Below, piece by piece: positions 1 to 7,318 of a stretch of 64,000 nucleotides of DNA; position 1 is the stretch's first letter, and each line of letters opens with the position of its first letter. The translations under genes were made by a program, and so were the position numbers. Location: NCBI RefSeq assembly GCF_000765695.2, contig NZ_JRPB02000004.1, positions 1 to 64,000 on the forward strand, given 5' to 3'. Origin of the DNA: Helicobacter sp. MIT 11-5569 (GTDB taxonomy: Bacteria > Campylobacterota > Campylobacteria > Campylobacterales > Helicobacteraceae). The notes beneath the pieces were generated by a model, which ran no database searches, was not told the DNA's origin, and worked only from the letters and a program-made list of their open reading frames with translations.

Positions 1-123
1 ATAAAATCCCAAAAAGTAACATCTAACTAAATATTATAAAAAAATATTTTTTCAAACAACAAGATTTAACAAAAAATAATTTAAAATAAAAATGTTAGAA
101 AATAACAAGGAGATATAGAATAA

Positions 124-422
124 ATGAAAAAATACTTTTAAGTTTATTATTTATCAGCAGTCTAGGTTTTAGTGCTGAAGTTGATGTAATTGCTATTGCG
201 ACAAATGGTGCTTTAAATGAACAAAGTGAAGGCATAAAAGTTTTAAATGATAAAGAAATGCGTGAAGTTGTAGGAGGGTATAGACCTTTTACTGCTAGTT
301 GGTATGGACATACTTATATTCAACAGCCTTGGACAAATAACTATAATGCAAATAAATATCCTCAAACCTCTAATCAAGCAATTCTTTCTAATGCGTTTAT
401 GAGTTGGTATATTGGAAAATAA
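124..422 (+). pseudogene. Frame-disrupted secreted peptide with double-glycine leader motif, copy 1
   Basis: ATG 124 has a good ribosome site (AAGGAG at 107-112) but its frame stops after five codons (139-141). Adding one A to the A6 run at 127-132 restores a 99-aa frame ending at 420-422. That product starts MKKILLSLLFISSLGFSA, a typical Sec signal peptide. Further in it carries LNDKEMREVVGG, which matches the double-glycine leader pattern of bacteriocin-type peptides. About 47 residues rich in Trp, Tyr and Asn follow the Gly-Gly. The stop lies 12 bases before the EF-hand gene, so the two form an operon. The break could be a pseudogene mutation, a slippage switch or a sequencing error. The function is unknown. 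Confidence 0.6.
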
Positions 423-434
423 GAGTTATTCCAT

Positions 435-1541
435 ATGATACTAGGTTTAAATACTCACAATTCAAACGCTAAAAACTTAAGCCCGGAGAATGTTGTTAAT
501 ATTGAATGGCTTATGCGGAGTGTTGATTACTCTGCACTCAATCCAAACTTCACAGAACCAAAAGCAGAAGAACTACAAATTAGCAGCATTAAAACAAGCA
601 ATGGGAGTGCTTATTCTAATAATGTCTATTTTAGAGACCCACTTAATCATGCTTATGTTAAAGTAGGACTAAGTGATAAAAATCTAAGTAATCTTCAAAA
701 TCTTTTTGGTGAAAATTCTATCAAGAGAGATGGAGATAATATTCTCCTAAAAGGTGAAGCAGAAAAGTTTGTTAGTGGTTGGTTTGGAGATATTGCCTAT
801 AAAAGAGGTTATCTTGGAGCAGATATTAATCAAGATGGAACTTTAGATGATGATGAGAAATTACAGCTTACTACTATACCAACTGTTCTAGTAGCTGTAT
901 TTGGAAATAAGATTCAGCCTATTGCTGCGGATAATTATCAAAGGGCTCACGCAGTTACAGATGGGAAAGAGTGGACATTGACTGCACCAAATTCCATAGA
1001 AAGTGCATTAAATCAAAGCCTAGAGCAAGATAAAAATGCAGATGGCAAAATACTTTATAATGAAAGAAGGACTGTTAAAGAAGCTAAACAACGTCTTTAT
1101 GAAATTGCTGTAGAAATGGAAAAAAGAAGACTTCCGATTCCAGACTTTGCTCCACTTGAAATGATGGAAGAGAATGCTAAAATGCTCAAAAAATCTCTCC
1201 AAGAGCAATTAAGCAAAGAAGGTGTTAAACTTAGTGATAAAACTTTAGAATCTACTTCAGTCCAAGATTTACAAAGTATGCTTGATAATGCAAAAGGAAA
1301 TCCTAAAGCAAAACAAACACAAGATACAAATAATCAACAAGAACAAACTGATATTTTTTCACAAATCCAAAACTTAACCAAACTCCCTAAAGATACTTTA
1401 GAAAAGAATCTAGCAAATAATCCTAACTTTGAAGATGAAGTCATTTCTATTGTCAAAGAAATCACACAAAATGTTGATAACTTTTATCAATCTACAAACA
1501 CACAACCTAAACAAGAAGCAATGCTTGATGTGCAGGTGTGA
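435..1541 (+). CDS. EF-hand loop protein of unknown function, copy 1
   Basis: This 368-aa protein matches no family I recognise. It has two canonical 12-residue EF-hand calcium loops: DINQDGTLDDDE at residues 130-141 and DKNADGKILYNE at 199-210, each with the expected acidic ligands at loop positions 1, 3, 5 and 12 and Gly at 6. The C-terminal third (from about residue 215) is highly charged and Gln/Asn-rich and probably helical. There is no signal peptide or membrane segment. It starts 12 bases after the double-glycine peptide frame with a weak ribosome site (TAAGAG), suggesting coupling. Calcium binding is well supported by motif; a role as partner, immunity or secreted protein is a guess. 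Confidence 0.8.
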   Translation: MILGLNTHNSNAKNLSPENVVNIEWLMRSVDYSALNPNFTEPKAEELQISSIKTSNGSAYSNNVYFRDPLNHAYVKVGLSDKNLSNLQNLFGENSIKRDGDNILLKGEAEKFVSGWFGDIAYKRGYLGADINQDGTLDDDEKLQLTTIPTVLVAVFGNKIQPIAADNYQRAHAVTDGKEWTLTAPNSIESALNQSLEQDKNADGKILYNERRTVKEAKQRLYEIAVEMEKRRLPIPDFAPLEMMEENAKMLKKSLQEQLSKEGVKLSDKTLESTSVQDLQSMLDNAKGNPKAKQTQDTNNQQEQTDIFSQIQNLTKLPKDTLEKNLANNPNFEDEVISIVKEITQNVDNFYQSTNTQPKQEAMLDVQV

Positions 1542-1542
1542 A

Positions 1543-1999
1543 ATAGTTTGGTAAAGTTGGGGCAAGAGAATAATCAATATTTAGAAGCGAAAATCACCAT
1601 TCCTATGGAAGCTATTTACGAATCACGAGGATTCAGACATCATCATTACAGAATTATAACACGATCCCTAAAAATGTAAAAGTGTTTCTAATATCAATCT
1701 CACCAAAAATAGTCTATCTGGATACAAACACATAGAATTATTAATCGTGGATTGATAAGAATATATTTCACTCTCTTCTTTTGGCGCGGTAAGCTGTGTT
1801 TTATTGCAATTCTCTACAAAAAGTTCTTGGGAATCTTCAATCGTAACTATTCTTTCGCCTGGGTCAATTTCACCCCTTTTTTATTGAATTCAGAAGGGAA
1901 CAAAATTATTAGAAAAGATTATTATATGAAGAGATTTGTGCTTTAGAAATGCAACGGTAAAAAGGTGGGAGAGAAATAAATTAAATTTCCTCTCTGTAG
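1543..1999. other. Gene-poor stretch holding decayed sequence
   Basis: This 457-base stretch begins at the end of repeat copy 1 and contains no intact gene. The clearest content is the VirB11 remnant on the minus strand at 1654-1874. A short plus-strand open frame at 1551-1679 has reasonable codon content but no start signal or recognisable family. The rest looks like decayed coding DNA. Confidence 0.6.
1654..1874 (-). pseudogene. VirB11/TrbB-type secretion ATPase remnant
   Basis: Read on the minus strand from 1874, the frame gives GEIDPGERIVTIEDSQELF, then NKTQLTAPKEESEIYSY, then NNSMCLYPDRLF. After a one-base shift near the T run it continues FGEIDIRNTFTFLGIVL and stops. The ERIVTIEDSQEL and PDRLFLGEID blocks are typical of VirB11 traffic ATPases of type IV secretion and conjugation systems. 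The Walker A region, start and C-terminus are missing. This is a dead fragment and suggests that a plasmid or integrative element once sat here. The family call rests on remembered motifs, not a search. Confidence 0.7.
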
Positions 2000-2089
2000 T
2001 TATGCCTTTGATAATTTGTAAATCACATAAAATAAAGCACCGAAAAACCCAACAAAAGAAACAATTAGTGCTATAAAACCTGTTGTCAT
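2000..2089 (-). CDS. 29-aa single-pass membrane peptide
   Basis: This tiny gene encodes MTTGFIALIVSFVGFFGALF followed by a short Lys-containing tail. It is one hydrophobic helix with a basic C-terminal end. A near-perfect ribosome site, AAGGAG, lies 4 bases before the ATG. The ATG overlaps the TGA of the upstream gene as ATGA, so translation is coupled. Strong translation signals make it likely real. The function is unknown; it may form a complex with the 77-aa membrane protein encoded just upstream. Confidence 0.6.
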   Translation of the reverse strand: MTTGFIALIVSFVGFFGALFYVIYKLSKA

Positions 2090-2319
2090 TCTTTCTCCTT
2101 TTCTAGTTTATTTACTTCTTTTAAAAAACTTTTAATCAGTATTGCTATGGTAACAAGCAAGAATACAACAACCATAACCACAATATATGTGTTTTCAAGA
2201 GAATATTTTTCATAATTAATAAAAGTATATCCTAATACACCAAACAATGCAGTTAATAATGCTAAAATAAGAGATTTGTAAAAATCAATCATTGCTTTTA
2301 TTTTTTCTTTTCTACTCAT
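2086..2319 (-). CDS. 77-aa two-helix membrane protein
   Basis: The protein starts MSRKEKIKAMIDFYKSLI. It has two predicted membrane helices (about residues 15-33 and 43-62) and a charged tail ending KEVNKLEKEKE. The frame is open further upstream to a TTG at 2361, but that would sit at the transcription start inferred from the TATACT box, so I chose the ATG at 2319. Its stop overlaps the start of the 29-aa gene. The family is not recognised. The layout, two short coupled membrane proteins, resembles toxin-like or small regulatory membrane modules, but nothing proves that. Confidence 0.6.
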   Translation of the reverse strand: MSRKEKIKAMIDFYKSLILALLTALFGVLGYTFINYEKYSLENTYIVVMVVVFLLVTIAILIKSFLKEVNKLEKEKE

Positions 2320-2368
2320 AAAGGAATTATAATCAAAATCTTGTAAATAAAAATAAAACAAGAATATC

Positions 2369-2374
2369 AGTATA
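2369..2374 (-). promoter_or_regulatory. -10 box for the small membrane-protein pair
   Basis: On the minus strand TATACT lies about 50 bases before the ATG at 2319, in an AT-rich context typical of Helicobacter promoters, which usually lack a strong -35 box. A start near 2362 would give a leader of about 40 bases. Confidence 0.4.
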
Positions 2375-2396
2375 ATTAATTTTTACTCCAACAGGA

Positions 2397-2415
2397 GGGA
2401 CACCCAGTGCCACCC
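2397..2415. other. GC-rich imperfect inverted repeat
   Basis: A GC-rich patch in very AT-rich surroundings, GGGACACCCAGTGCCACCC, can fold into a short hairpin, better on the minus strand where G-U pairing helps. It lies upstream of the minus-strand membrane-peptide promoter. The remaining bases of 2375-2526 hold no gene. It could be a remnant of plasmid DNA or a structured RNA. Confidence 0.3.
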
Positions 2416-2649
2416 GCGTTGTTATGCTACGCTTTACAAAAAGGGGATAAATTTTATTAAAATTAACTAAAAAACTTTTGCAAAAAGCTTTTCTTTAAGG
2501 TTATCATTGTTTGTTACATTAAAAAAATAAAATCCCAAAAAGTAACATCTAACTAAATATTATAAAAAAATATTTTTTCAAACAACAAGATTTAACAAAA
2601 AATAATTTAAAATAAAAATGTTAGAAAATAACAAGGAGATATAGAATAA

Positions 2650-2948
2650 ATGAAAAAATACTTTTAAGTTTATTATTTATCAGCAGTCTAGGTTTTAGTG
2701 CTGAAGTTGATGTAATTGCTATTGCGACAAATGGTGCTTTAAATGAACAAAGTGAAGGCATAAAAGTTTTAAATGATAAAGAAATGCGTGAAGTTGTAGG
2801 AGGGTATAGACCTTTTACTGCTAGTTGGTATGGACATACTTATATTCAACAGCCTTGGACAAATAACTATAATGCAAATAAATATCCTCAAACCTCTAAT
2901 CAAGCAATTCTTTCTAATGCGTTTATGAGTTGGTATATTGGAAAATAA
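2650..2948 (+). pseudogene. Frame-disrupted secreted peptide with double-glycine leader motif, copy 2
   Basis: Same as the copy at 124-422, with the same A6 run after the ATG and the same stop after five codons. The break was therefore present before duplication, or both copies were built from the same reads. One extra A would again give a 99-aa product with a Sec signal and the EMREVVGG leader motif. Confidence 0.6.
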
Positions 2949-2960
2949 GAGTTATTCCAT

Positions 2961-4067
2961 ATGATACTAGGTTTAAATACTCACAATTCAAACGCTAAAA
3001 ACTTAAGCCCGGAGAATGTTGTTAATATTGAATGGCTTATGCGGAGTGTTGATTACTCTGCACTCAATCCAAACTTCACAGAACCAAAAGCAGAAGAACT
3101 ACAAATTAGCAGCATTAAAACAAGCAATGGGAGTGCTTATTCTAATAATGTCTATTTTAGAGACCCACTTAATCATGCTTATGTTAAAGTAGGACTAAGT
3201 GATAAAAATCTAAGTAATCTTCAAAATCTTTTTGGTGAAAATTCTATCAAGAGAGATGGAGATAATATTCTCCTAAAAGGTGAAGCAGAAAAGTTTGTTA
3301 GTGGTTGGTTTGGAGATATTGCCTATAAAAGAGGTTATCTTGGAGCAGATATTAATCAAGATGGAACTTTAGATGATGATGAGAAATTACAGCTTACTAC
3401 TATACCAACTGTTCTAGTAGCTGTATTTGGAAATAAGATTCAGCCTATTGCTGCGGATAATTATCAAAGGGCTCACGCAGTTACAGATGGGAAAGAGTGG
3501 ACATTGACTGCACCAAATTCCATAGAAAGTGCATTAAATCAAAGCCTAGAGCAAGATAAAAATGCAGATGGCAAAATACTTTATAATGAAAGAAGGACTG
3601 TTAAAGAAGCTAAACAACGTCTTTATGAAATTGCTGTAGAAATGGAAAAAAGAAGACTTCCGATTCCAGACTTTGCTCCACTTGAAATGATGGAAGAGAA
3701 TGCTAAAATGCTCAAAAAATCTCTCCAAGAGCAATTAAGCAAAGAAGGTGTTAAACTTAGTGATAAAACTTTAGAATCTACTTCAGTCCAAGATTTACAA
3801 AGTATGCTTGATAATGCAAAAGGAAATCCTAAAGCAAAACAAACACAAGATACAAATAATCAACAAGAACAAACTGATATTTTTTCACAAATCCAAAACT
3901 TAACCAAACTCCCTAAAGATACTTTAGAAAAGAATCTAGCAAATAATCCTAACTTTGAAGATGAAGTCATTTCTATTGTCAAAGAAATCACACAAAATGT
4001 TGATAACTTTTATCAATCTACAAACACACAACCTAAACAAGAAGCAATGCTTGATGTGCAGGTGTGA
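2961..4067 (+). CDS. EF-hand loop protein of unknown function, copy 2
   Basis: Identical in all 368 residues to the protein encoded at 435-1541, with EF-hand loops at residues 130-141 and 199-210. No signal peptide. Complete identity points to a very recent duplication or ongoing gene conversion. The flanking gene downstream differs from copy 1, where the VirB11 remnant follows instead. Confidence 0.8.
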   Translation: MILGLNTHNSNAKNLSPENVVNIEWLMRSVDYSALNPNFTEPKAEELQISSIKTSNGSAYSNNVYFRDPLNHAYVKVGLSDKNLSNLQNLFGENSIKRDGDNILLKGEAEKFVSGWFGDIAYKRGYLGADINQDGTLDDDEKLQLTTIPTVLVAVFGNKIQPIAADNYQRAHAVTDGKEWTLTAPNSIESALNQSLEQDKNADGKILYNERRTVKEAKQRLYEIAVEMEKRRLPIPDFAPLEMMEENAKMLKKSLQEQLSKEGVKLSDKTLESTSVQDLQSMLDNAKGNPKAKQTQDTNNQQEQTDIFSQIQNLTKLPKDTLEKNLANNPNFEDEVISIVKEITQNVDNFYQSTNTQPKQEAMLDVQV

Positions 4068-4104
4068 AGCTTAAAGTTATAACAACACTTTTAATAATTT
4101 TAGA

Positions 4105-4110
4105 TATAAT
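4105..4110 (+). promoter_or_regulatory. -10 box for the carrier-protein operon
   Basis: A perfect TATAAT in an A/T-rich upstream region lies 28 bases before the ATG at 4139. No conserved -35 is visible, as is normal for Helicobacter. Transcription from about 4117 would give a short leader. It is the only evident promoter for the genes at 4139-10744. Confidence 0.5.
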
Positions 4111-4138
4111 CACACATTTATTTTAAGCTAGGGTGAGT

Positions 4139-5809
4139 ATGGATTCTTTAAGTAAAGCATTTGAAAATGTTTTTAAGCAATACGCAAGTAATTGCGCCAT
4201 AGAAGTGGATAAGAAGACAATCACTTATGCGGAGCTTGAAACTTCAAGTAAGGCACTAGCTAACTTTCTGCGCCAAAACTTCGCGCAAGAAAATAGCGTA
4301 ATTTTATTTGGCGCACGTTCTTTAGAGGTTTATACTAGTGTTGTGGCTTGTGTGCTTGCTAACTATACTTATGTTCCCTTAAATCCTAAGTTTCCAAATG
4401 AGCGTTTAAGCAATATGATTGAACGCGCGGAATCTAAATTAATGCTTTTATGCACAGAATGTGTTAAATCTTTTTGCTCTATTGCAGATTCCATAAAGCC
4501 ACTTTTTGTTCTATGCTATGGAATAAGCAGCACAGAACTAGCAAAGCAATTTCCACAACATAACTTCCTAGAAATTCCTAGATTAGAGAATTTTGAGATT
4601 TCCACTTTTAAGATTCCGCAAAACAAAGCGGATTCTAACCCAGCATATTTGCTTTTTACAAGCGGAAGCACTGGAATCCCAAAAGGAGTTTTGGTAAGTC
4701 GCAATAATCTTATTGCTTATGTCAAGCGCATACAAGATTTATATCATTTTACACAACACGATAGAATCTCACAATTTTTTGATTTAACTTTTGATTTGAG
4801 TATGCACGATATTTTTTGCACATTACTTTCTGGAGCGACGCTTGTTGTGATTCCGCAAATTTGGTTGTTAAATCCGATGAAATTTATCACACAAAAGCAA
4901 CTTAGCGTCTTTTTTGCTCCCCCATCTTTAATTGCATATTTGCAAAACTTAAAAACTCTAAAAGAAAATTCCTTGCCAAGCCTTAGAATCTCTTTGTTTT
5001 GCGGGGAGGCACTACCCTTGAAGTCTGCGCTTGCCTTTGCAAAGGCTGCTCCAAATTCTTTACTTGATAATCTCTATGGTCCTACAGAAGCGACAATTAG
5101 CTTTACATATTATCGTTTTATTCAAAAAGGTGGAATTGCAAATGGAATTCCGTCTTTACAAGAGACAATTTTGCCGCTTGGATTGCCCTTTAAAGGGCTT
5201 GCGCTATCTTTAAGAGATGCAGAAAATCAGGAAGTAAAAAATGGCGAAGCAGGAGAGATTCTACTAGGAAGTGCAAAGGCTGCGCAAGAGACTTCACAAA
5301 TCGCACTTGGCTACTATAAGGATTCTACTAAAACACAAGAAAAATTCATAGAAGAAAATGGGGTTAGGTGGTATAAAACAGGAGATTTAGGTAAATTTGA
5401 CACCACATTAAATGCGTATTGCTTTTTAGGTCGTATTGATGAGCAGGTGAAAATTCAAGGATTCCGCGTGGAGCTTTTAGAGATTGATAATGCGCTAAGT
5501 GTGGTGAGCAATAAAAGAGCGCGTGCGATTGTGCTAAAAGAAAATGCACTTGATGTGCTTTATGCTGTGATTGAGGATACAAATTGTAATGCACAAGAGA
5601 TTTTAAGCGCATTGCGTCAAAAACTCCCGCATTATATGATTCCACGACAGATTTTTTCTTTAGAAAAATTCCCACTTAATGCAAATGGAAAAGTTGATAG
5701 AAATGCCATTAAAGATTGGCTAGTCTATCATATTGCCCCCCCCCCCCACAATTACTTGCTTCCTAGATTATGGCAAGGAAATGTATGCGCTAGCGCAAAC
5801 CCTTTTTAA
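4139..5809 (+). CDS. Stand-alone adenylation enzyme (amino-acid or acyl activating)
   Basis: This ANL-superfamily enzyme resembles NRPS adenylation domains and D-alanine ligase DltA, which form an acyl-adenylate and transfer it to a carrier-protein thiol. Visible core motifs are TSGSTGIPKG (about residues 172-181), LYGPTEA, YKTGDLG (about 411) and NGKVDR (about 515). There is no fused carrier or condensation domain, and carrier proteins are encoded at 7067 and 9726. I chose ATG 4139 over the GTG 4133. After residue 532 the frame enters a C12 tract and ends in an unnatural tail of about 24 residues. With C11 the frame would continue into the next gene, making a 977-aa fusion. The substrate is not predictable by eye. 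Confidence 0.85.
   Translation: MDSLSKAFENVFKQYASNCAIEVDKKTITYAELETSSKALANFLRQNFAQENSVILFGARSLEVYTSVVACVLANYTYVPLNPKFPNERLSNMIERAESKLMLLCTECVKSFCSIADSIKPLFVLCYGISSTELAKQFPQHNFLEIPRLENFEISTFKIPQNKADSNPAYLLFTSGSTGIPKGVLVSRNNLIAYVKRIQDLYHFTQHDRISQFFDLTFDLSMHDIFCTLLSGATLVVIPQIWLLNPMKFITQKQLSVFFAPPSLIAYLQNLKTLKENSLPSLRISLFCGEALPLKSALAFAKAAPNSLLDNLYGPTEATISFTYYRFIQKGGIANGIPSLQETILPLGLPFKGLALSLRDAENQEVKNGEAGEILLGSAKAAQETSQIALGYYKDSTKTQEKFIEENGVRWYKTGDLGKFDTTLNAYCFLGRIDEQVKIQGFRVELLEIDNALSVVSNKRARAIVLKENALDVLYAVIEDTNCNAQEILSALRQKLPHYMIPRQIFSLEKFPLNANGKVDRNAIKDWLVYHIAPPPHNYLLPRLWQGNVCASANPF
5736..5747 (+). repeat. Poly-C tract (C12), phase-variation candidate
   Basis: Twelve consecutive C residues in an AT-rich gene. 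Long G/C runs of this size slip in Campylobacter and Helicobacter. With 12 C the adenylation protein ends at 5809. With 11 C it fuses in frame to the peptidase-like protein. With 13 C it stops after about ten more residues. Confidence 0.9.
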
Positions 5810-7073
5810 GATTCCACGTTCTTTAAGCGGAGATGGGAATCGCAAAACATTAAACATCTTAAAAGATTCTTTAAAAACTGCGACTTTGGAGATTTATGAG
5901 ATTCCAACTAACACGCGGGCTTTTGATTGGAAGATTCCAAAGGAATGGAATGTTAAAGATGCTTATATTATCACGCCAAGCGGAGAGAAAATCTGCGATT
6001 TTAAAGAGAATAATTTGCATTTGGTGGGTTATTCTATTCCAACGCGCGTTCAATTAACCTTTGCAGAGCTAAAAGAGCATTTGCATTTTTTAGAAAAGCA
6101 GCCCAAAGCGATTCCTTATATTACTTCTTATTACAAAGAGTATTTTGGATTCTGTTTAGATTTTGCGAGTTTTAAAGCACTTCAAAAAGAGTATGAAAAC
6201 TCACAAGAGAAATTTCAAGTCATAATTGATAGTAAGCTAGAAAATGGCGCAATGAGTTATGGAGAGATAAGAATCCCAGGAAAAAGTAAGCAAGAAATTG
6301 TGCTTAGCACTTATATTTGTCATCCACAAATGGCAAATAATGAATTAAGCGGAATCCTAATGTGTTACGCTCTTGCAAAGCTTTTAAGCCAAAGAGAAAA
6401 TCGCTATTCTTATAGAATCTTATTTGTGCCAGAGACAATAGGAAGCATTTATTATTTAAGCAGACATTTAAACGCGCTAAAGGAATCTTGTGTCGCAGGA
6501 TTTATTCTAACTTGCATAGGGGATAATAGAAATTACTCTGTGCTGCATTCTAAAAGCGAAAATAACTTAGCTGATAGAGCCACAAAACACATTTTAAAGC
6601 ATTTTTATAAAAATTTTAAAACATATTCCTATTTGGAGCGTGGAAGTGATGAGAGACAATACTGTGCGCCGGGCGTTGATTTACCATTTTGCACACTAAT
6701 GCGGACAAAATTTGGAGAATATTTAGAGTATCACACAAGCCTAGATGATTTGAGTTTGCTTAGTGCGCAAAGTTTGAGCGAGAGTTTAGAATATGTCTTG
6801 CGCGTGCTAAAAGCGGTAGAAATCAATGATGTGTATGAAAATACGATTCTTTGTGAGCCACAGCTTGGCAAAAGAGGGCTTTATCCAACTCTTAGCACCA
6901 AAGATTCTATCCATCAAATCAAAGATATGCGCAATCTTTTAATGTATTGTGATGGTAAGCTTGATTTACTTGAAATTGCGGAGATTTGTGGATTTAATTT
7001 GTTGGATTTAGAAGAATATTTAGAAAAGTTTATTGCAAGTGGGCTACTAAAGAAAAAGGAGAAAAAATGTTAA
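5781..7073 (+). CDS. M28-like aminopeptidase-family protein (DUF4910 type)
   Basis: The protein begins MYALAQTLFKIPRSLSGDG, as DUF4910-type aminopeptidase-like proteins often do in polysaccharide clusters. Candidate metal-site motifs are CHPQMANNELSG, FVPETIGSI, RGSDERQYC and HTSLDDL. The Asp often seen in CHPxxANDxxSG is Asn here. A winged-helix-like tail follows. The frame is open upstream through the C tract (TTG 5733). The ATG at 5781 has AAGGA only one base away, a poor ribosome site. Efficient translation may therefore need the one-base poly-C change that fuses it to the adenylation enzyme. The role is probably removal or transfer of an aminoacyl group on a sugar or carrier, which is inference. 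Confidence 0.7.
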   Translation: MYALAQTLFKIPRSLSGDGNRKTLNILKDSLKTATLEIYEIPTNTRAFDWKIPKEWNVKDAYIITPSGEKICDFKENNLHLVGYSIPTRVQLTFAELKEHLHFLEKQPKAIPYITSYYKEYFGFCLDFASFKALQKEYENSQEKFQVIIDSKLENGAMSYGEIRIPGKSKQEIVLSTYICHPQMANNELSGILMCYALAKLLSQRENRYSYRILFVPETIGSIYYLSRHLNALKESCVAGFILTCIGDNRNYSVLHSKSENNLADRATKHILKHFYKNFKTYSYLERGSDERQYCAPGVDLPFCTLMRTKFGEYLEYHTSLDDLSLLSAQSLSESLEYVLRVLKAVEINDVYENTILCEPQLGKRGLYPTLSTKDSIHQIKDMRNLLMYCDGKLDLLEIAEICGFNLLDLEEYLEKFIASGLLKKKEKKC

Positions 7074-7318
7074 AGAAAAGAATCTTTGAGTTTTTAAAAG
7101 ATAAAAATCCAACACTCAATGTAGGGGATTTTGAAAATCTACCACTTTTTAGTGCCGAGAGTTTAGATTCTATGAGTTTTTTAGAGCTTTTAAGCACACT
7201 TGAAGAGGAATTAGGGATTGAGCTTGATTTAAGCGAGTTTGACCCTGATGAATTTAGCACATTTGGCAAGTTTTGCAAGATTGTAGAATCCTTAAAGAAT
7301 CAAAATGCAAGTTATTAA
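7067..7318 (+). CDS. Acyl carrier protein
   Basis: An 83-aa acidic helical protein with the phosphopantetheine attachment motif LDSM; the modified serine should be Ser35. The segment LDSMSFLELLSTLEEELGI fits helix 2 of carrier proteins. The start overlaps the end of the peptidase gene by seven bases. It probably holds the acyl group activated by the enzyme at 4139. It is too divergent to be the housekeeping fatty-acid AcpP, so I give no symbol. Confidence 0.85.
   Translation: MLKKRIFEFLKDKNPTLNVGDFENLPLFSAESLDSMSFLELLSTLEEELGIELDLSEFDPDEFSTFGKFCKIVESLKNQNASY

Larger units (their letters stand above)
1..1542. repeat. Long direct repeat, copy 1
   Basis: Bases 1-1542 recur at 2527-4068 with a constant offset of 2526. 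I compared the flanks and coding parts by eye and saw no difference, and the two 368-aa translations are identical. Identity ends just after the stop codon of the EF-hand gene. The left edge may lie before the window. The copies are in the same orientation and separated by 984 bases, so recombination between them would release a 2526-bp circle. It may be a real recent duplication or an assembly effect. Confidence 0.95.
2527..4068. repeat. Long direct repeat, copy 2
   Basis: Second copy of the 1542-bp segment at 1-1542, same orientation and apparently identical. It ends with the EF-hand gene. Immediately after it, unique sequence leads into the carrier-protein operon. Confidence 0.95.

Noticed and set aside
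1752-1946. 64-codon plus-strand frame in the repeat spacer
   Set aside because: No ribosome site; the opposite strand carries the VirB11 blocks, which explains the sequence better.
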